From Panicum virgatum (lineage: Eukaryota; Streptophyta; Magnoliopsida; Poales; Poaceae), in NCBI RefSeq assembly GCF_016808335.1, contig NC_053148.1, positions 687,001 to 751,000 on the forward strand: a stretch of DNA of 64,000 nt, given 5' to 3'. A program made the position numbers and the translations under genes. Shown in pieces: positions 1 through 11,598 of the stretch; the first letter of the stretch is position 1; every line of letters begins with the position of its first letter. The notes under the pieces were generated by a model. That model was not told where the DNA came from, made no database searches, and was given only the letters and a program-made list of their open reading frames with translations.

Positions 1-3000
1 TGGCAGATGATGACGAGTCACCTGTGTCCACAGTCGATTTTACAGGCGACGGCAAGTTGGGGTACGGGTTTACATCAGCTGACGATTTGGAGGAAGTTTA
101 TATCGGTCCCGGGGATAAGCCGCGACCAACATTTATCAGCAAGAAGCTAGACCCAAGCCTGCGTGAGCCGATGATAGCACTGTTGAGGGATTACCGGGAT
201 TGTTTCACGTGGGATTATATTGAAATGCCTGGTCTGGATAGAAGCATCGTCGAACATCGGCTCCCGCTTAAGAAAGGATTTCGGCCGTTTCAACAACGAG
301 CAAGGCAGATGAAGGCGTAAGTCCTGGAGGAGGTCAAGAAAGAGGTGCAAAAGATGTTGGACGCAGGGTTCATCAGGCCATGTAGGTATGCAGAATGGAT
401 CTCCAGTGTGGTCCCTGTACAGAAGAAGGATGGCCGATGGAGAGTCTGCATGGATTTCAGAGACCTCAACAGAGCGACGCCAAAGGACGAATATCCGATG
501 CCCATGGCAGAAACATTGATCAACGCCGCTGCCGGTCACAAAATGCTAAGCTTTATGGATGGTAACGCCGGCTACAACCAGATCTTCATGGCCCTAGAGG
601 ATATAAGCAAGACTGCGTTCAGAGTACCAGGCGCGGTCGGCTTGTTCGAGTACTTGATTATGACCTTTGGATTGAAAAATGCCGGCGCAACGTATCAACG
701 CACCATGAATTACATTTTTCATGATCTCATCGGCAAGCTGGTAGAAATCTATATTGATAATGTCGTGGTCAAGTCCACATCGGCTGGGGGGCATCTGGAA
801 GATTTGCGTAAGGTTTTGGAGAGGACTCGGAAGTTTGGGCTCAAAATGAACCCGAAGAAATGTGTATTTGGCGTATCGGCCGGTCAGTTCTTAGGATTCC
901 TGGTACATGAGCGAGGAATCGAGATCGGCTTGAAGAGTCAAGAAGCGGTAAAGACAATGAAACCGCCTACTACGAAGAAGGAGTTACAGAAGCTCATCGG
1001 CAAAATCAACTTTGTCAGACGATTTATCTCCAATCTGTCTAGGCGTATCGAGCCGTTCATGGGTCTGGTGAAGATCAAGTCCGAGGATGAGTTTCACTGG
1101 GGGGCAGAATAGCAGCAGGCTCTTGATGAAATCAAGGAATAATTGTCGAAGCCTCCAGTATTGGTTCCACCTCAACAGGACAGGCCTTTCTACGTGTACC
1201 TGTCCGTGGGTGACACTTCCATCACCTCGGTTCTAATTCAGAAACATGACGATCAGGAGAGGGTTGTCTTCTACCTCAGTAGGCGCATGTTGGACGCCGA
1301 GATCAGGTATCCTGAGATTGAAAAGCTTTGCCTTTGTTTATTTTTTACATGTATAAAGCTTCGACATATTTTGCTCTCGGCGGAAACGATCGTCATATGT
1401 AAATCAGATGTCATCAAGCATATGCTGTTGGCTCCTATTCTAAAAGGCCGACTAGGAAAATGGATGTTTGCGTTGTCAGAATTCGATATCCGATATCAAC
1501 CTGCAAAGGCAGTCAAGGGACAGGCACTGGCGGATCTCATTGCATACAGTGTCAATACTGACGTGTCTGCACTTTTTGTACGTGCCTGGGCCATGTTTTT
1601 CGACGGATCGGCTTGTGATGATGGGTGCCGCGTAGGAATTCTTTTGGTATCGCCTCGTGGGGCGACTTATTCTTTTTCCATCAGGATGGCTACTCCATGC
1701 ACCAATAATTTAGTAGAGTATGAGGCCATTCACAAGGGGATGGAATTACTCCTGGAAGCTGGTGCAGAAGCAGTGGAAATATTTGGGGATTCGAAACTGG
1801 TGATTTCTCAGCTCACGGAAGAATATAAATGTGAGAGCGAGCCTCTTTTTCCAATATGGATGCAGTGCCGTGAGTTGATGTCACAATTTAGGTACATTAA
1901 TTTCCACTGGATACAAAGGACTTTGAACAGTGAAGCCAATGACTTGGCACAGATGGCTTCCGGATACAAGGAAGCAGCCGATGGGGTCGATGTAGAGGTT
2001 CAGTTTCTAGAACCTGGAGACTGGAGAGCCGATATCTTCAATTATTTGAAGGATTTGGCTCGGGGGGCACCCAGAAGGATAAGACTCAAAGCTATGAAGT
2101 ATGTTCTGATAGGGGACGTCATGTTCTACAGGACTTTGGAAGGACTGCTGCTTAAATGTTTGGGGCCTTCGGAGTTGAATCGGCTCTTGCATTAGGTTCA
2201 TGAAGGAGCCTGCGGTACTCATCAATCGGCTCATAAGATGAAATGACTGATTAGATGATCGGGATATTACTGGCCTATCATGCTTGAGGATTGCTTTAAA
2301 TATTACAAGGGATGTCAGGCATGTCAGAGATTCGGCAAGATTCAGATGGTGCCGGCATCAGTAATGAATCCTATCATTAAGCCATGGCCGTTCAGGGGTT
2401 GGGCCATGGATATGATTGGCCAGATTAACCCGCCATCTAGCAAAGATCACCAATGGGTGTTAGCTGCCACGGATTATTTCACAAAATGGGTGGAGGCAGT
2501 ACCCATGAGGTCGGTGGCATCGAAAGATGTGATCAGTTTCGTTAAAGAGCACATCATTCATAGGTTTGGGATTCCTCAGACCATTACGACCGATGGAGGA
2601 TCGGTCTTTATATCGGAGGAATTTAGAAAGTTTGCCGATGACACGGGGTCCAAGCTAATCAGATCATCCCCGTATTATGCCCAGGCTAATGGACAGGCTG
2701 AAGCATCCAACCAGAGCCTTATCAAGCTGATCAAAAGGAAGATCGATGAATATCCTAGGCGCTGGCTTGAGGTGTTGTCAGAGGCTTTGTGGGCATATCG
2801 TATTTCGTGTCATGGATCCATCAAGACGTCACCATACCATCTGGTCTACGGTCAAGACGCTGTGTTGCCATGGGAGATCACGGCCGGATCAAGGCGTGTT
2901 GAGTTTCAGAATGATCTATCGGCTGAAGAGTATGCAGCCTTGATGAGCGATAATGTGGAGGATCTTACAGAGCTAAGACTTTGGTCACTCGAGAAGATCA

Positions 3001-3278
3001 AGGAAAACAAGGCTAAAGTTGCTCGTGCATACAACAAAAATGTCAAGCCGAAAGAATTCCAGGTTGGAGACCTAGTTTGGGAGGCAGTGCTACCATTGGG
3101 AACTAAAGACATGAAGTATGGTAAGTGGTCTCCTACTTGGCATGGACCATACAAGGTTGATCAGGTCCTGCCTGGAAATGCGTACATGCTTGAAGAATTA
3201 GATGGTGTCAAGTTTCCTGTAGCCATCAATGGCCAACACCTCAAGAAATATTTTCCGAGCATGTGGGAAGGCGACTAA
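1..3278 (+). pseudogene. gypsy pol polyprotein (RT, RNase H, aRNH, integrase), degenerate
   Basis: One reading frame (codons starting at multiples of 3) runs from the window edge to the stop at 3276-3278. It is interrupted by in-frame stops at 318, 1110, 1140, 2193, 2244 and 2256, with no frameshift. Reverse transcriptase covers about 345-1110. Its catalytic YxDD box reads Tyr-Ile-Asp-Asn at 750-761, so the second Asp is lost. The connection RNase H covers about 1143-1560. A second RNase H, with an FDGS start, a Glu-Tyr-Glu box and a GDSKLV box, covers about 1590-1960. Integrase covers about 2196-2950, with the HHCC finger and the three acidic residues (MDMIG, TTDGG, GQAE contexts). The CAG-to-TAG type stops fit C-to-T decay of methylated DNA, but this is inferred. 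The frame is open at base 3, so the first Met at 24 is not a start. Confidence 0.93.
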
Positions 3279-3315
3279 CAAGAGCCGATGAGATCCATCT
3301 GGCTGCATTATAAAA

Positions 3316-3526
3316 GGCCAACACGTTGAGTTGGCCAGTAAAAAAATGAGATAGGCCAACACGTTGAGTTGGCCAGTAAAAAAAGCAAAAATGAGATAGG
3401 CCAACACATTGAGTTGGCCAGTAAAAAAAGCAAAAATGAGATAGGCCAACACGTTGAGTTGGTCAGTAAAAAAAGCAAAAGTGAGAAAGGCCAACACGTT
3501 GAGTTGGCCAGCAAGTAAAAATTATA
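3316..3526 (+). repeat. Five tandem ~45-bp units with a hairpin core
   Basis: Units begin at 3316, 3354, 3399, 3444 and 3489; the first spacing is 38 bp and the others are 45 bp. Each starts with GGCCAAC, a 7-base spacer and GTTGGCC (GGTCAG variant in unit 4), a 7-bp perfect inverted repeat, followed by an A-rich spacer. Because 45 is a multiple of three, the minus strand reads as an open frame coding a repeated hydrophobic 15-mer. This is very probably accidental. The block sits just after the integrase stop in the non-coding part of the Tat element. Confidence 0.92.
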
Positions 3527-3629
3527 TGAGAAGCAAGGCAGCTGATGTGTAACCATCGACTTAAGATGTTTTTAATAGATACGAGTTTCAGTTTAACAGG
3601 CAACATTAAATGTTTTCTGAATTATTCTA

Positions 3630-6600
3630 CTAGTTCAGGAATCCTTCTATGGCATGGATGGCTTCTGCACGTATGGCGTCGGCTCTTGCTATGACTGCTT
3701 CGTCGTTTTTGTCATCGCCCGTTACTATCTGTTGACTCAAGGTGTTGATTTCTGCAAACTCTGCCCGTATTTGCTCGGTTATTTCTTGGGCTTCTTGCTT
3801 GGAGTTTGCAATCAAGGCTTTCTCCTCTTGGATCAGTCTCTGTGTGGTGCGGACTTTTTCTTCGAGTTCTGCCAGTTCTTTCTCCAGGAGGCTGAGTCTC
3901 CTTGTACTCGCTGAGATATCGGCTTTGGCATCCAGAGTTGCCTTCTTCTGGTTTAGCATCTTGCACTTTTCAGCGATGTCGGCTTTCAGAGGAATTTGAG
4001 AATGCCTTAGTTCTATCCTCTGTTGCGCTGCTTTCACCTCTGCCCGAAAGAAGGGAAGATGGCCGGCTGGCCAGAGCTTGACCCGAAGTGACTCTGGGAG
4101 TTGGGATTCTATCTGCTCGAGGACTTTCTGTATTTTGCTGGAGTCATCGACCAGGGTACTGATTGGAGCAGATAGCAGATTTTTGATGAGTTGAAGCTGA
4201 TCCGCGAGGTCAATCGGCTGCTGTGGTGGTGGTACTTTCGCTCCAGGGGCGATCAGACCCATTGATGCCGGGTCAAAGGAGAGCAAATCTGAAATATTGA
4301 AGCCCTGTGGAGATATCAGAGTTAGTTTTGGGAGCAAGGTATATCAACAAAGTTAACGGCTGATTTAGAATCGGCTCATGCGGTGTTACCTGTTGTGAGG
4401 AAGAAGCGATGGTCGGTCCGAGTGTGATCGGCTCAATTGGGGCAACAACAGCGACATCTGCTGTTGCAGTTTCTTCACTACGAATTTCTGCTGGGATGAT
4501 GGGTGGTTCTCGCTGTTCTTGGACTTCAGTTGTTCCAGTATCGACTTCATGAGCAGCGGTTCTCTATTGTGATGGGCTTCCAGTGCTAAGGATGTCTTCA
4601 GCTGTGTCCTGGAGGAAAGATTACAATCAACCAGAGTACATGTGCATAAGAAAGGAATTTTTCAGAAAAAGTTTCAGAGAGTGAATTACCTGGTTGGTAT
4701 TGGATTCTGATCGATCTGAGGGAGGCTATGCTGTCTTCTTAATGATTCGTCGTGTGAAGATCTTTCTTTTCTTAGTTGGGTCTCGGGGGGCAGCACTTCC
4801 AGAGATTTGTCTCCACTTAGAGGCCGACTGGGGTGAGTCTGGCTGAACAGTCATTATCATTTTCTTCATTGGTGGTGATCCCTTGCAAAAAAGAACATCA
4901 GGGGCAGTTTGGAGAAAGTGGAATGGCTCCCCGTTACTGGTCATGGGTTCTGGACCATCTTGTTGCTGTAAACAAGGTGAGCAAGGTTAGCCAAGTAAAG
5001 CAATAGGAGTCTTAGAAAGAATAAGTGCATGGATCCAGTACCTCTGCCTCGGGGATTGTATATTCAGGATCAATTTGTTGCAGTAGAGGGCCTAAAGCTC
5101 TTCTGAATACATGAGTTTTCCACATTCCCCACCATGTGTTAAAGCCGGTTGACGAGGGAGTAAAGGATAGATCGGCTGGTATTGGAATGTGGAGATTGTC
5201 AAACATGTTGTAGCATCTTGAACTGGTAAGACCGTCAGGTAGATTGGCTCTACTCTCCACCAAGTGGTGAATATGGAAGTGGGGACGGACTTGTCCTAGA
5301 CCAAATTGCCGAGCTGCTATGACTGGTTGATAGGTTTCATAACCTGGTTTGATGATTCTGTTGGAAGTGCTTATGTCGATAGGAAGGAAGCCAGGTCGGA
5401 TCATTAGAGAATATATATGCCGAGTGCTATTGTCATCGGCAAAGCTATCCAGCCTGAAGGTAGTTGGGTTCTCAAAGGCTTCAGATTCAGTGAATGGAAA
5501 GTAGAGGGAATTCTCTAGGCCTTTGTAGAAAACTCTAAACCATTTTGTTGCATCTGTTGAGTTCAGTTTACTGCCAGGGAGGCTGAATAGGGCTTTGCCA
5601 TAGTTGGTGCATCTAATTGGCTTGCCATTCTCGTCAGGGAAGGAATTCTTGGCTAGGCTTTGAAAGTTTGGAATCTGGTGCTGGAAGTAGAGTTGTGCCC
5701 ATAACTGAATGAACCACCAAGGGCCTCCAGTTCTGAGTTTCCTTTGGCTAAGCATGCTAGTTGTCATCAAATGGAGACATCTATATGTTTCTCCGAGGAA
5801 AAGTTTGCCTAGGCTGATGCGGTTGCCATGGGCCAGATGATAAGCCAAAGGAAGATAATTCTTGGTTGGGGCTAAGGAAGGACCACAGAAGATGAAATGT
5901 TCTAACCAAAGAATTAGAAAGGTTGTGTGTTCCTTTTTACCTACTAGACCTTTTGTTTTCATGTGCTGGTTCATGTAAGTGCTCCAGTTTGTGCAGTCTG
6001 TTTTAGATGAAAGTTAGAAGGGGACTTCTACCATTCTGTGAGCTGCAGGATCAGGGGACCTAATGTCTAGGCCAGTAATCATGGTAACATCTAGCTGAGT
6101 AGGGGTCATGGGTCCATGACCAAAGAGGAAACAATTCAGAGCGTCGGACCAGAAATAGCCGATGGTCTTCAGAAGGTTTTCATCTTTATCTAGGGGGGTA
6201 ATGATAGACTGAGTGCATCAGCTATGTTCAGTTCTTGCCACAAGGGCATATAGGTTTTTGCTACTCTGCTATACCATGTAATCCAGCTTTCAGGTGGATT
6301 AGGCCAGGCTCTTAAGCAGTCGGCCCAGGAATTTAAATTGATGTCTTGACTCATGAAAGGGATTCTATTCACTTCACAGGAGATCAGATCCGTGGGATTT
6401 TCATAAACTCGTGGACCAAGACAAAAGAAGTTGAGATTGGAAGGATGCGGCAAAAGTATGTCTGAGGCCTGGAGTTTCAAAAATTCAGAAATTTGTATAT
6501 GGTGTCATATTTCAGAGCTTAATTTATTCGGAGGATTGATGAGCTGAAAAAAGTTGAAAGGATGGGCTGAAGATTACATTCAGGCCGAAGATTGCCGTAT

Positions 6601-7596
6601 CGACATTTGGAGATCTCGCTGTTTGAGCTTCAGAGTCCGCCATGGTTCAGATCTACTATCTTAGGGTTTGGTTGTTTTGTGGGCTCTAGTTCAAGTTTTG
6701 GATGCTGTGAGTTTCCGTTCAAACTTATGAAGCGGGATTCTCGAATTGCGCTCGGATTTGGAATATCTGTTTCTAGTTGGGTTCAAAGTGGAGGTGATGT
6801 TCTGTTCTTATACTGGTTGCTTCCAATTTTGAATTCCGTCGGCTCTTGGTTATTGGTAAAGCTTGATGCGGTGCCATCGGCTTTTGGAAGGTTGTCCGAG
6901 CAAGAAACTAAGAGATGAGGGACTTTATTCATTAAAGGTAAAGTCTTTACAAGGGAAAGAGCCGATTTGACAAAGGAACGAATCCTTCGGCTCAATCTAT
7001 GCTACAGTACTACTCCTACAATACTTCCTACCACCCGTAGGTGCCTAATGCCTACGGCGCTTGGGGATTTGCGCCGGCACGTCTCCGCCGCTACTGTCAT
7101 TGCCGTCGTCGTCGTTGCCGCTGCTCTCGTCGGCGCTGCTGCTGTTGCTGGCTTCGTCGTCACCGCTCCAGCCGCCGCCGCCGCCATCACTATTTTCCTT
7201 GCTTTCCTCCTCGGAGGAGCCAGGGAACCGGAATGCCCTTTCGGCCATCGGGTCCTCCTCAACAGAGGAGGAGTCGATTTCTTCTTCTGAGGAGGAGTCG
7301 GCTCCGTCCCAGGAGAAGCAATCGTCGTTGTTCTCCTCCGGCTCTTCCTGGAACAGGAGCCGGAGGTCTTCGTCATCGGTCTTGGGTTCGTCGTCCTCGG
7401 AGACGACTTCGAAGTCGAACTCCTCTGCATCCCAATGCAGAGGAGCGAGTGCCTCGTGCGCCGCCGTCAGATCATACTCCGGCGTCGGTTCCCGGCTCTC
7501 GGAGATGGGGTCGAGGGAAGAGGAAGAGGAACTCGAGGGAGAGGGGGAGAGATGAGAGCCGATTGAGTTGAAGCTAGAGGAGGAGGAGATCGCCAT
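3630..7596 (-). pseudogene. Antisense intron-containing plant mobile domain (PMD) gene inside the Tat element
   Basis: The gene reads against pol. The first ORF, 7596-7045, starts with an Ala-Ile-Ser-rich stretch, is acidic and Ser-rich, and ends in a basic Pro-Lys-Arg-Arg-Arg-His tail. The next exon, 6543-5042, holds the mobile-domain region, including the Gly-Pro-Trp-Trp-Phe-Ile-Gln-Leu-Trp and Phe-Trp-Ser-Asp-Ala-Leu-Asn segments. Three further exons, 4965-4690, 4608-4390 and 4304-3630, join in phase 0 at clean GT-AG sites. The last is a predicted coiled coil rich in Glu, Lys and Gln. Breaks are TGA at 6507-6505, TAA at 6016-6014, TAG at 4728-4726, TAG at 4566-4564, and a frameshift in a six-C run at 6198-6193. 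How the first ORF joins exon 2 was not resolved. PMD proteins (PF10536, 'aminotransferase-like' in old annotations) occur both as host genes and in Tat elements. Function in the element is unknown. Confidence 0.8.
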
Positions 7597-7835
7597 GGCT
7601 ACAGGAAGTTGGGGTTTTCTGCGCAGTTGGCTGAGGGAGGAAAATGAATTTGTGGCGAAAGGAGTCAGTTCAGGGTGAGATTAAATCAAGAAAAAAATGG
7701 AAGATGAATCGGCACTTTCACATTCCACGAGGAGCCAGTTGCAGAGACGTTCCGTCTTTCATGGTGGTTATAGTGCGTTTTAATGAGCATCAACGGGAAG
7801 ATGAAGCGACGAAGTGGTTTTGGAATTATCATTGC

Positions 7836-7850
7836 CAAAACCAGGGGGCA
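7836..7850 (+). other. Polypurine tract of the Tat element
   Basis: A purine-rich stretch ending in AGGGGGCA lies two bases before the first TG of the 3' LTR, the place expected for plus-strand priming. Confidence 0.65.
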
Positions 7851-7852
7851 TG

Positions 7853-9070
7853 TGTTATCACCATAAATTAACAGGTTCATTAATGAGCCGCGAGTGAGTT
7901 GGGCTTAATGAAGAAATTAAAGGAGGCTTACGAATCGGCTCCTGCGTGAGCGTTTGGGCCTTGTGGGCCATGTATCTTTAGATTTAGTTCAGTTTGAGTT
8001 AGAGATAGAGTCCGATATGGACACGTTAGTTTAGATTGTTGTCCAAGTCTCCGGACTATAAATATGTACTCTATGACATTTGTCAAAGGAGGAACGTCAT
8101 CACGTTTTGCAAACAACAACTCTCGGCGCACCGCCACCCCTAATTCTAGGGTTTCGTCTAAGTAAGCGCTATGCTGCCATGATCGCTTCTTGCGATCAAG
8201 GCAGCGTAGTTCTTGCTTTTACCTTGGTATTACTCGTACTGAAGCGTTTTTGATAGCGAGTAGTGCTAGTTATTCTGATTTTCGTAGCATGATTTTTAGT
8301 AGATTCATCGTGCTTTTGTTGCTTATCATCTACGAACATCATGTCATCTCTGTGCGATCATGTTTTAATCTTATACTAATTCCCGTTGCATGGAATTAGT
8401 CGCGTAGAGATGACACTCTGCTCCTTTTTTATCTAGTAGATCTAATCTGTTATGGTTAGTTCTTATACTTAAGAATTGGCGTAATATCTGCTAGTTTAGG
8501 CCTTGCAAACGAGTTGGACGATCCGGCGACGTATTAGATGCTTTGCCTTGATCTTAATAGGGATTGATCCGGGAATTGGCTTTCGCTTGTTCTTAGGCCT
8601 CTTTTCTGGTCAAGGTTCAGTTATCTTTTACGCTCGTTAGGCCTAACTACGTGTAGAATGTTCCGATCTAGCAGTGAAGCTTTTACCGTCATGGATTAGA
8701 TTAGCTAGATTTAATTGAAGTAGTTTTTGCAGTTATTTGCTTTATCCATTACCATCTGGATATGCAGATCCAATCTGACACCGGGACTCGATCGGCTCTT
8801 TAAACCCAATGCAAGAGTCGTCCCGGGGAGCCGACCACGACTCGGACTAATGTTTACACGTGTTTGTGCTTGTAGGCAAATCGTCAAAGGCACGTTCGCA
8901 CCCTCCTGATCGGTTATAGATCAGGTGGCACGCCCTGCATCTACGGAAGAGACGGCGTGTGCCAGGATCTGGGCCGTTGACCGAGGAACCGGTGCCAGCC
9001 AGCGCCCCGGCAGCCTCCCGGCTCCTCGTGTTGCCTGTCACTACTCACCGGTGGGTTTTGACTGACAACA
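7853..9070 (+). mobile_element. 3' LTR of the Tat gypsy element
   Basis: The LTR starts TGTTATCA and ends TGACAACA. The two ends are inverted copies with one mismatch, as expected for LTR termini. It is 1218 bp, follows the PPT directly, and has a TATA box about 200 bp in. No 5' partner is in the window to confirm the length. Confidence 0.78.
8057..8064 (+). promoter_or_regulatory. TATA box of the Tat LTR
   Basis: TATAAATA lies inside the LTR, preceded by GGAC. It is the likely core promoter, separating U3 from R; the start site should be about 30 bases downstream. Confidence 0.6.
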
Positions 9071-9261
9071 CCTAATTACTCTGTAATTTGACCACTAATT
9101 GCTACTGTAACCATCCACTAATTGTGCATTAATTATATTTAATAGATTTGTCTAGAGCCCTAATTGCAACGTATGCATTAGTTTTATATTAAGTTGGCAT
9201 CCGAACATTCAATGTGACAGCTACTTAAAAAACCAAACGAGATCTAAGTTCTCTCTGATCA

Positions 9262-9475
9262 GTTTGGCAGGGCTTCAGCTTCAGCTCCCTCAGCGGTTCC
9301 TGCTGGAGCCCTACCAAACACTCCGAAGGTGGAGCGGCTCTGTCATGTAGATTGTGAGAGCCGCGAAACCGGCTTTGCTGCGAAAAGGTGGAACAGATAG
9401 AGCCACAAAAGGCAGATCCACCTGCTCTAGCTCCAACTTCGCTCTTGTTTTTAAGGGAGCCGGAGCCCTCTCAAA
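9262..9475. mobile_element. Possible MITE with GTTTGxxAGGGCT ends
   Basis: The left end reads GTTTGGCAGGGCT and continues with CAGCT repeats. The right end, read inverted, is GTTTGAGAGGGCT followed by CCGGCTCCC. The inside has no coding capacity. No clear target duplication was found, so this is tentative. Confidence 0.4.
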
Positions 9476-9677
9476 CAAAACCTATATATAAATAAAGATT
9501 GGGAAGGCGTTGGAGGATTCATCGTCATCTTTATTAGTTGTTATTAATAACTACCCTCCTTTCTTCACAACTTTGTACGGATATGAGTATATGATGGGAT
9601 TGCTTGCCTTTAACAGAAAAGGAGTGTACATCTTCCCTTCCAATCGACCGAAAAGGCAAAGATTTGAATAATATAAC

Positions 9678-9898
9678 GGCTGTGTTTAGTTCACTGACGC
9701 ACATCACATCGAATTTTACGATACATGCATAGAATATTAAATATAGTTAAAAAATATAACTAATTACACAGTTTGGTTGTAAATGACGAGACGAATCTTT
9801 TAAAACTAATTACTCCATGGTTGGACAATAGTTGCCAAATAAAGCCGAAACGTAATACAACAACTTTTTCGTAAACTTTTCGTGAACTAAACACACCC
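9678..9898. mobile_element. Tourist-like MITE
   Basis: This is a 221-bp non-coding element. Its inverted ends are GGCTGTGTTTAGTTCAC (left) and GTGAACTAAACACACCC (right), flanked by AAC on both sides (9675-9677, 9899-9901). It shares internal words with the MITE at 59278-59509. A 3-bp target duplication points to PIF/Harbinger, although AAC is not the usual TWA. Confidence 0.75.
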
Positions 9899-10941
9899 AA
9901 CATGTTCATCCATGCTGCATGCCATGCCATGCCATGCCGTACAATAAACCATGCATCAAGCTGACGCCACTCTACTGTCACATTTCACAATCTACAGGTA
10001 TAATATATAGTAGCTGATTATAATGCGCACTAGCATTAGCTTTTTTTTTTGCGGGTAGCATTAGCTTGTTGATCATAATGGTTAAAGGTCTCTTTTTGGT
10101 AAGACGTACGCTCTCAATGAGCAGAGCAGATCCACTAGCAGCAATCTAGTAGAGTAGCATGCATAATCTCTTTTCCCGAAAAAAAATCCAGTGACATTGC
10201 CGAGGCATGCAAAAGACAAAAACTTTGTTAAGTAAAGGCCTAATGATATGTACGTTATCCAAACTTTACAATAATCCTCGGTAGGGAGGGGTACACACTT
10301 TGATAGCTAGGGCACGCCCACAAGCTTTTTATCTTTGCTTTGCTTTGCATTCCATGGGCTCAATCTTTTTGCAGAGAGTGGTGCCTCCCTTTCTTGTAGC
10401 TTTAAATTTGCGCCTTTGCCTAGCTAGCTAGCTCTCTCAAAACATGGATAAGATACTGCTAGCTGTTGGATCGGAGAACACAAGCTTGTGTTCCAGACCA
10501 TGTAAGAGTATAATTCTGCATCAGGCTCTCTTGCGTGTCTGAATCATGAATTCAACGTTGCAGTAGAAACATGCAAGCTGTCCACTCGCTGCTGTAACCA
10601 CTGAAGGTGACCATTGCCAGGTGCTCGGTGCATAATGTCTATAGATGCAATGCAAGTGGATATTAAGTATTAACTTGCAGTTACTGATCGATACGACTGA
10701 AAATGACCATTAGTTGAGTAGGTGCTCAGTGCTCACTGCACCATGTGTTTCCTGTCTGCAAACTGCTAAAATATCAGAGAAAACTTTAATTTGGTGGAAG
10801 CACGCACTATGCCATTACAGGTCTAGTAGTAGCGCTTGTCGGCGATCGACATTTCATCCAGGTCAGTATGGCCACTTGCTGCAAATGCAATTGTAGCCAA
10901 GTGCAGTGTGCACCGTGGCATGTGCTTTGCGCATCGCGACA
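9899..10941. other. Intergenic stretch without a recognised gene
   Basis: No supported coding region was found. It contains a 13-nt micro-insertion flanked by 12-bp direct repeats (10031-10067). The insertion site of the copia element lies at its right end. The sequence continues at 21551 after the element. Confidence 0.6.
10031..10067. repeat. Micro-insertion with 12-bp direct repeats
   Basis: TAGCATTAGCTT occurs at 10031-10042 and 10056-10067, enclosing eight T and GCGGG. The same T-run plus GCGGG core is enclosed by direct repeats at 37588-37634. The arrangement resembles a target duplication around a nearly empty retro-insertion. Confidence 0.6.
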
Positions 10942-11534
10942 ACTACTGAGGAATGTGAGTACTTTATCCTGCCTGTGATGAGTGAATTGTCAACCGTGCA
11001 GTGTGATCGTGCGCTTGGTCTTTGGATTGCAGGTACACGGGCGTCGAGTGTCGGCGGGGAGCTGCTGTGGAGGTGCTGTGGCCGATGGACCGTGCGGTGG
11101 ACGGCGGTGAAGGGCAGCCGGGACCGGAGCTCGGACCGGGCGGCAGCTGTGGCGTCCACTCCTGGATCGAGGGCGCAAGCGGCGACGGAAGGCGGGTTTC
11201 TTGGTTTGCGCCACAAAACCAAGGAGGCGGACGGCGGTTGAAGACACCAAGTCGTGGAGGCACGGGCGTCGGTCTCGGGACTGACGGAGGCTACGGGCGT
11301 CGGGCGGCGTCTAGGGCCGTCAGAAGGCCGAGGCGGGAACGGCATCTAGGGCCACGGCGTGGAGGCGGGAATCTTCCCGCGCGTGAGGTTTTGGCGGTTT
11401 TCTCAAAACCGGCCACCTACCCGGGTTTCGCGGACCGGATCTTCGTCGACGTGGCGGCATCGCAGCAAAGACTTCGAGTCAAATAAAGAAGCTCCGCCGT
11501 CGATCGAGGTTGTACAGCAGGGTGCTGCTGTCCC

Positions 11535-11576
11535 GACCGATCTGACCGGTCCCCTGGACCGGTTTGACCGGTCTGG
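11535..11576. repeat. ACCGGT palindrome array upstream of the LTR TATA box
   Basis: Four GACCGRTYTG/ACCGGT-type units lie just before the TATA box. The same block is at 20571-20610 in the 3' LTR. Iterated palindromes next to a core promoter may be protein-binding sites, but this is inference only. Confidence 0.7.
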
Positions 11577-11590
11577 CCGTAGCAGCCGGG

Positions 11591-11598
11591 TATAAATA
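11591..11598 (+). promoter_or_regulatory. TATA box, copia 5' LTR
   Basis: TATAAATA lies between GCCGGG and CCCCC, with an exact counterpart at 20627-20634 in the 3' LTR. Confidence 0.75.

Larger units (their letters stand above)
1..9070 (+). mobile_element. Ty3/gypsy LTR retrotransposon, Tat-type, 5' part outside window
   Basis: This is the 3' part of a large Ty3/gypsy element. In order it holds the end of protease/RT, RNase H, a second (archaeal-type) RNase H, integrase, a short tandem-repeat block, a long antisense gene, a polypurine tract and the 3' LTR. The second RNase H and the antisense ORF between pol and the LTR are known traits of the plant Tat lineage (Retand, Grande and RIRE2 relatives). 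Lineage assignment is inferred from this layout. The 5' LTR, PBS and gag are not in the window, so the target duplication cannot be tested; the five bases after the LTR are CCTAA. Six stops in pol and several in the antisense gene show an old, inactive copy. Confidence 0.9.

Noticed and set aside
3316..3526. CRISPR-like look of evenly spaced repeats
   Set aside because: The units are tandem, the spacers are themselves repeated, and the context is a plant retrotransposon.
3198..3556. Minus-strand ORFs coding hydrophobic 15-residue repeats
   Set aside because: A direct result of the 45-bp non-coding tandem repeat; 45 is a multiple of three.
7041..7571. Plus-strand ORFs of 107-176 codons rich in Arg, Pro or Leu
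   Set aside because: They are shadows of the Ser/Glu/Asp-rich minus-strand leader of the antisense gene; none resembles a protein family.
10863..11486. ORFs on both strands in the copia 5' LTR, repeated at 19848-20435
   Set aside because: They recur because the LTR is duplicated. They change frame between the copies and show no domain.
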